From contig UZAN01047118.1 of assembly GCA_900618425.1 (NCBI GenBank), positions 1-27,296 of the forward strand: a stretch of 27,296 nt of DNA, written 5' to 3'. Shown here in pieces: positions 22,321 to 27,296 of this stretch (the stretch's first letter is position 1; every line of letters begins with the position of its first letter). The translations under genes were made by a program, and so were the position numbers. Below the pieces are notes generated by a model that saw only the letters and a program-made list of their open reading frames with translations, had not been told where the DNA came from and did no database searches. This stretch comes from Echinostoma caproni. Its lineage: Eukaryota > Platyhelminthes > Trematoda > Plagiorchiida > Echinostomatidae.

Positions 22321-23330
22321 TTTCAAAGTTTCAAAGTTTTATTATGGGAATAACTTACAAGCTCATATTTTTCTCGTCCCATAGGTTCGTTTTGTGGTTA
22401 AAGGAGAGTGATACATTCCATTCCTTGTGTAAAGTGTCACATGATACGTGCTTCTTCCACCGCTGCACGTAGCAGCTTCACTTATTTTAGAATGTAAGGT
22501 GTGCTATTGCTTCATCAAGTCTCAGTTTGAAAGATTCAGTGTTTGGCGCACAGACGACTTAGGGTGGGAGAGAGTTCCAGATGGAACACACTCTGACTGT
22601 GACTGACTGCCGCCGGCATTCCAATCGGCAGTTCGAGACTACTAGTTTGAGCGGATGTCCCCTGAGAAGAACTTTGAGTGATAATTTTCCCAGCGGGCGT
22701 CACTGATGGCTTGGGTTTTGTATTATTTGATATACCATAATCGTGCCTTGTCTGATGCGCCGATGGTGATTAAAATATAACCCCAACAACTCCATTCACT
22801 CTGCAGATGAATTGAGATTCAACCCCTAAACCATTTTTGTGGCCATCCTTTGTGGACGCTCCAGCATTTCGCAAACACATTGTAGCCGTGAATACCATGC
22901 CTGGATAGCGTACTCTGTGAGTAGACGAATGTAAGCTGATAGCCGACGGGGGAAAGCTCGGACTCAAATTGGCCAAAGACACGCCGAAGCAAACCGATAG
23001 CGGCGTTCAATACCCTGGCGCAGTTGAATGAGCAGCCTAAGTTTCCATGAATGATGATGCCTAGGTCCTTCTCACATGAGGCGTGTGAAAGTTGTTCATT
23101 TTCGAGGAAATACGAAAATCGTCCTTTTGTGTCGTAGAGATAGAACCTTTCACCCTGGCGCATTGAAAACAAGATCGTTCAAAAGAGAACAGAGCTGAGC
23201 TGCTTTCAGCGGTTCCTGGATTGCCAGCAAGCCGGCTGGTTCGTCACTGTATTCCAAATTTTGGCATCATTTGCAAACAAAAGTGACTATGAAGAGTGTT
23301 AATTTGAACTAAAATTTTACTGGAAAGCGC
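22321..23330 (-). mobile_element. CR1-like retrotransposon 3' half, decayed, minus strand
   Basis: On the minus strand, 23284-23240 reads SLLFANDAKIWNTVTNQ. This is the reverse-transcriptase catalytic box, with the expected FADD changed to FAND (codons 23278-23267). After stops and a shift, 23172-22819 gives FLENEQLSHASCEKDLGIII, then NCARVLNAAIGLLRRVFGQF and ESELSPVGYQLTFV. Near the 3' end come CRLECRRQSVTVRVCSIWNS and APNTESFKLRLDEAIAHL, parallel to the C-terminus of the + strand copy at 20 kb. The 3' tail on this strand is CCCATAATAAAACTTTGAAA and onward, ending at about 22321, nearly the same as the other copy's TTTGAC tail. Several stops and frameshifts make it inactive. The 5' end meets the direct repeat that starts at about 23337. 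Confidence 0.85.
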
Positions 23331-23336
23331 GAATTA

Positions 23337-23540
23337 AAACATAAGCGTCATCAGCACGCAATAGTCGGATTTCTGACTAGGGGGTTCTGATTCTCTATAT
23401 TGTGAATAAAGATTACGCTGATTGATCTTTAACTTTAACATAAAAGTCAGTTAACGAGATATGCTCCGCTGGTATCAACGACGCAGTCGAATTGTAAACA
23501 AGAAGTGACAGATGTTTCTGTGTTTCCTAGGGCGGGTGTT
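23337..23540. repeat. Direct repeat, left copy (about 200 bases)
   Basis: This stretch matches 24254-24455 in the same orientation. Shared words include AACATAAGCGTCAT at the start, GGTTCTGATTCTC or GGGTCTGATTCTC, the run TTTAACATAAAAGT, TCCGCTGGTA and TGTGTTTCC near the end. By eye about three quarters or more of the bases agree, with a few small gaps. The word ATCTTTAACTTTAAC resembles a CR1-type 3' tail. Confidence 0.85.
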
Positions 23541-24253
23541 TAGTTTGGAAAGAGGTTTTCTCGAATGGCTGCCTAAGACTTTAGGGCAAGACATATTTCG
23601 CGGTAGCCCACACCGACGGAGCTTTTCTTTGGGAACTCGAACCGAAGCCTCCGACTCAAAAGTTTGACCCACAAGGCAGTGGGGCTTAAATCCAACGCGG
23701 GAGCGTAAACGAAGCATCCGTGTGGAAGCTTCCAGAGATGTGTCACACAAGGTCTCTGAATTTCAATTAATTGTTGTTCGCTGGTGCGCTGATTGTCTGT
23801 CCCCTTTTCGGGATCGGCCCTAAGCCTCATACACCCAATGGGATAAGCAGAACGTGGATGGAACAGCACCTTATTGGCTGGGGGCTGCCCAGATTTGGCG
23901 GGTGGTAGCTGTCCAATAGAGTGCGAAGACTTCTCCCACCGTCGAGAGGAAGCCCCAGGTACCCCGCTCCTACGTCCATCTAGGAGGGGGGTGACCGGTA
24001 AACTGCCCCTCACCGTGTTTATTTGCTGGAGTGGCCCCTCCAGGGGCGGGTGTGGATAGAAGAAGGAAGCCAAGAGGTGCCCAAGCAGCTGGCTTTGTGA
24101 GACTGAGCTTCGTCTGGCAATCATCCATTGACCTTCCAGGCATGATTGGATCTGCGGCTGAGGAGCCAACCTGTATAGCTCGCAGGGTCATTGAGGCGCG
24201 CAAGCAATCACACCACACCAAGGTTCAGTCTGGTAGTGATGGGTAAAGAACTA
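23541..24253. repeat. GC-rich internal part of a repeat unit, no recognised coding function
   Basis: About 710 bases, much richer in G and C than the surroundings, lying between the two direct repeats. It is open for 198 codons on the minus strand (24169-23573), with shorter open frames on both strands. The minus product is rich in Pro, Ser, Arg and Leu and shows no domain, and GC-rich DNA is open by chance more often, so I do not call a gene. It is probably the body of a mobile or tandem repeat unit whose period would be about 917 bases. Confidence 0.55.
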
Positions 24254-24455
24254 CAACATAAGCGTCATTATCACCCAGTAGTCTAATTACTGGCTAGGTG
24301 GGTCTGATTCTCCAAATTGTGAATTTAAATTACCCTGATTGGTCTTTCACTTTAACATAAAAGTTAATTAACGAGAGATCGTCCGCTGGTACCAGTGACA
24401 CAGTCGGACTGTAAAAAAAGTGACTAATGTTGTTGTGTTTCCCGGATGGGGTGTA
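24254..24455. repeat. Direct repeat, right copy (about 200 bases)
   Basis: Second copy of 23337-23540 in the same orientation, starting about 917 bases further on. The ends do not carry an obvious TG...CA, and I see no clear target-site duplication outside the pair. Confidence 0.85.
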
Positions 24456-25070
24456 GCAAATAAATCTAAGTACACAGGTGAGACTGAATCACTTTGACCA
24501 ATTTGATACGGTTGAACAATTTGGTGCCTTTCTCAAATCAAGCGTACACAAAAACACTCCCCGATTGTATCACCTTTTACTCATTAGCCAATAATGCTTT
24601 ATATCGTCAGATCTCCTCTGTGACGGTTCAAATTCCAGTTGAGCTAAAAATAACACATATAGTGGATCACAAGTTCACATCCATTTGACCTGCCAGCCTT
24701 GCCCGGATGTCAGCCTATGAGCAATTGGTTTGCTATTCAATCAAGCAACTGATTGCTCATGTCAAATTTTGTCCGCGAATGCGATCAGGTCTGTGACCGG
24801 CGAAAACCTCACCAGCACGGTGCTTATGATATTCCAAAGTTGGAAAATACCACTTTTCAGAAAAAAAAGCATATTTTAGCAAGCAAAACAGACTATTTTT
24901 CCCCAATAACTGATCAATGCAATATCCCTGTACTGGTCAGATGATAAATTAGACAGCCTGCAGGTGGTTTCACCCAACGGATTTCGCGCTCACCGTCTGT
25001 AACGGATGACAAACCGTATTGGGTTATGCTTTGTTCCTTCGTTGTGGCTGGTTAATAGTTTCCTCATCAG

Positions 25071-25087
25071 GGCTCAAATCATGAGCC
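25071..25087. repeat. Perfect short inverted repeat (6-base stem, 5-base loop)
   Basis: GGCTCA-AATCA-TGAGCC. Directly next to it, on the minus strand, is CTGATGAGGAAAC (25070-25058). Function unknown. Confidence 0.6.
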
Positions 25088-26473
25088 TTCGGGTTCGGAG
25101 AGATAAAAACCTTGTCTTTGAGGTTGCTCGACTAATAAACGTCAGCTTTGCCTAACTTTTGGCTTAAGTTTCAGTGGTGTTTTCTACCGGGCTTACGGTA
25201 CTACTAACAAAAAATACTATCAGTGATGTCTTGCTTGTTCTTGATTACGTAGAAAACTTTACATTCACTTTTGAGAAAAAGGAAAGTGATTAATGAAGAG
25301 GCTATCGTGATATTTACACGGAAATGTGACGTTTAAGTGAAGGTTCTATGATTTGAAAACAAAACATTATTCAAGATTAGGTAGCAGTTATCATTTGATT
25401 TTGCTGCAAACCTCAGACTTTGCGGATCTTTCTTACCAATTAGCGTTTTCCATGTGTTAGAAAAGTACAGTCAATAATCAAACTCGTGCAATGGCACCCT
25501 GACACTTTCATCACATTTGTTCCTCCCAATGCACAGTGTTTCGCATCTGCTTCACGGAATTGGTTAGGATATTGCCCCACATCAGATGTAACATACATCT
25601 GTACTAGTATCTACTTATGTTTCCGCTTCTATTAGTCGAGTACCACTAAAGTATGCGATTTCTCGATTTTGATGACGGTTGCTAGTGCATCAGTTGTACA
25701 TGCTGCTAACTCAACATTAACGGGGAAACATCATACTACGTTCAGTATTCATTGTCACGCATTCAAACCAGAATGCAGGCAATGGTTCAAACATGGAAGC
25801 GCGAGGGTCTGTACTTTACCATTCATCCTCATTCTGCCGGTTGATTTTACAATTCAAAGTTTTCCGTGATTATTCTTCGTCTCGTTTCGCTATTGAACAA
25901 TGAATACTTTTAATCAATTATAGGTAAGTGTACATTAAAATTGAATTTCAACCTACTCCTCTTTCTTCTCGAATGACTATATGAAGTTTAAGTACAGTAT
26001 CTTTGGAGTATATACAGCCGATTACTACGAAAATCCACAATTATAAATCACTCCTTCTGTTCTATGATAGCACTTTTGTAGTACACAATCTCTGATCCTC
26101 CGATGGTATTGATGTTGGTTGGGTTGGGGGAATCATTTTCTTCCTCTATCCGGTTGGTCATGAAAATTGCGCTTTGTTAGCTCAAAATAGATAACCTTTG
26201 CGAAAACCAGTCTTCCTCTCACTATTTCCATGTGATCATAAAACACTTAGTCACCAAAGCATGCACATGTCATACTCTCTTCCAGTTCTCTTCTGATGTT
26301 TCACCGTCTCCTATCTGGATCCCCTGTAGATGTGGTATACATCTTCTCGTTTCTGACCAGGAGAATAAACTATGTGTGATGTGGAGGTATCAGTAGGCTG
26401 GTGCGTATATGTGTGTGGACTGGACAATAAGTTGAATAAGTGAATGAGAAATAGGACAGTAAAAAATCAAATA

Positions 26474-26554
26474 ATGTGATAGGAGTCGGATTATAGCATA
26501 ACCAAAAACGCAAACGTTGCCAAAAACGTTTGACAGAATGTGATAGGGGCGGAT
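26474..26554. repeat. Short duplicated motif around an inverted repeat
   Basis: ATGTGATAGGAGTCGGAT at 26474-26491 recurs as ATGTGATAGGGGCGGAT at 26538-26554. Between them, CCAAAAACG occurs twice and CAAACG pairs with CGTTTG (26511-26532). Confidence 0.6.
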
Positions 26555-26951
26555 CAAATTGTCCAAATCACAAACAATCAAGCAACAAAACACGACTAGA
26601 CTATTAAAAAACCCCGAGTTTTTATAGAAATAGCGTTGAGTGAGGATGCAGAACAATTTGTTTCTCTCGATACTTGAACAATTTAGAAATTCTTATGGTT
26701 CAATTGACTGAGATCTGATCTGCTACTAAACCAGGTTAAACCCTCATACCCAAATGGGTGTGTGAATAGTCCAAGCCAACAGCGATTAAACTTGATTGTG
26801 TCGCTTTGTAGAAAGCAATATTAATTTGATGTCCTCCTGGTCGGTTTATCTAGGGAGACGTCCCGATGGAGAAATATGCTGTATGGAGGCAGAGTGAAAT
26901 CTAAGTGAAATCGTACGTGCGGGTTCGAATGCGTATCAAAGTACTTCATAC

Positions 26952-26954
<3 letters not shown>

Positions 26955-26988
<34 letters not shown>
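26955..26988. repeat. AC dinucleotide microsatellite, 17 units
   Basis: Perfect uninterrupted AC repeat, likely polymorphic in length. Confidence 0.95.
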
Positions 26989-26989
<1 letters not shown>

Positions 26990-27239
26990 GGTACGAACTT
27001 GTAAGCATTTCGGTTCCCGCATCACATTCCGGCCGTGCTTAAAGTTATTGCCCTTATCGTGCAGACAGTTTCACGCGGGAACAATCCAGCCAGAACCTTT
27101 CTCGTCTGCTTTGAGGAACAAAAATCAATGCACTAATTTGTCTTAATCAACGCGAAATGACAAACAACTGAGTTGTATCGAGATCAGACACAGTGGGGTG
27201 CGGTAGGGGAAAATCTGAATAGATAAAAAAGTCGAATAA

Positions 27240-27266
27240 CAAAACAACAACAACAACAACAACATC
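27240..27266. repeat. AAC trinucleotide microsatellite
   Basis: About eight AAC/CAA units, ending in a slightly imperfect CATCAACGAC. Confidence 0.85.
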
Positions 27267-27296
27267 AACGACACAAAAACATGACTAGATGGATGA

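Larger units (their letters stand above)
24456..26954. other. Gene-free stretch
   Basis: Only short chance ORFs (63-88 codons). A hairpin-forming stretch at 25058-25087 and a duplicated 17-18-base motif at 26474 and 26538 are the only structures I noticed. Confidence 0.45.

Noticed and set aside
23573..24169. 198-codon minus-strand ORF as a protein-coding gene
   Set aside because: GC-rich repeat core with open frames on both strands, biased composition and no domain; kept only as a repeat.
26915..26935. B-box-like GGGTTCGAATGC as a second SINE or tRNA
   Set aside because: No A box or clover-leaf arms around it and no downstream SINE body.

Overview
The window looks like non-coding and repeat-rich nuclear DNA of a multicellular animal, most likely a parasitic flatworm of the trematode (fluke) group. 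The reasons are an AT-rich background with long gene-free stretches, GT-AG introns, many decayed CR1-type and Penelope-type retroelement pieces, CR1-like 3' ends with a TTTGAC/TTTGAA tail, and one degraded copy of a tRNA-derived SINE carrying a hammerhead-ribozyme-like segment, a combination I associate with flukes. The species cannot be named from sequence alone. There are no bacterial operons, rRNA genes, intact tRNA genes or CRISPR arrays.

Layout. 1-680: the 3' part of a broken CR1-like reverse transcriptase on the + strand. 1780-1990: a GC-rich degenerate minisatellite that folds back on itself. 2249-2903 (minus): a compact gene or young pseudogene with a DUF4806-like C-terminus, apparently split by three tiny introns of about 46-52 bases. 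2904-9711: about 6.8 kb of AT-rich sequence in which I see no gene. 9712-10622 (or to 10720): the best protein-coding exon in the window, encoding an unrecognised single-pass membrane protein; it starts after a strong splice acceptor and ends at a strong donor, but an open alternative runs on to a stop that directly abuts AATAAA. 10855-11010: the degraded SINE, just downstream and possibly in the intron of that gene. 11011-17178: mostly empty, with one or two candidate exons near 15.3-15.6 kb. 17179-17550: Penelope-like element remnant (linker plus endonuclease-side residues). 19596-20360 (+) and 22321-23330 (minus): two related CR1-like 3' ends in opposite orientation. 23337-24455: a GC-rich unit flanked by two copies of a ~200-base direct repeat. 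24456-27296: no gene seen, microsatellites at the end.

The genes do not form a pathway. The two host-gene candidates (the membrane protein and the DUF4806-like gene) are about 7 kb apart on opposite strands, and the rest is retroelement decay. The most useful items to recheck are the hammerhead-like SINE relic, the micro-intron DUF4806-like gene with one non-canonical splice acceptor, the alternative ends of the membrane protein, and the direct-repeat unit at 23.3-24.5 kb.
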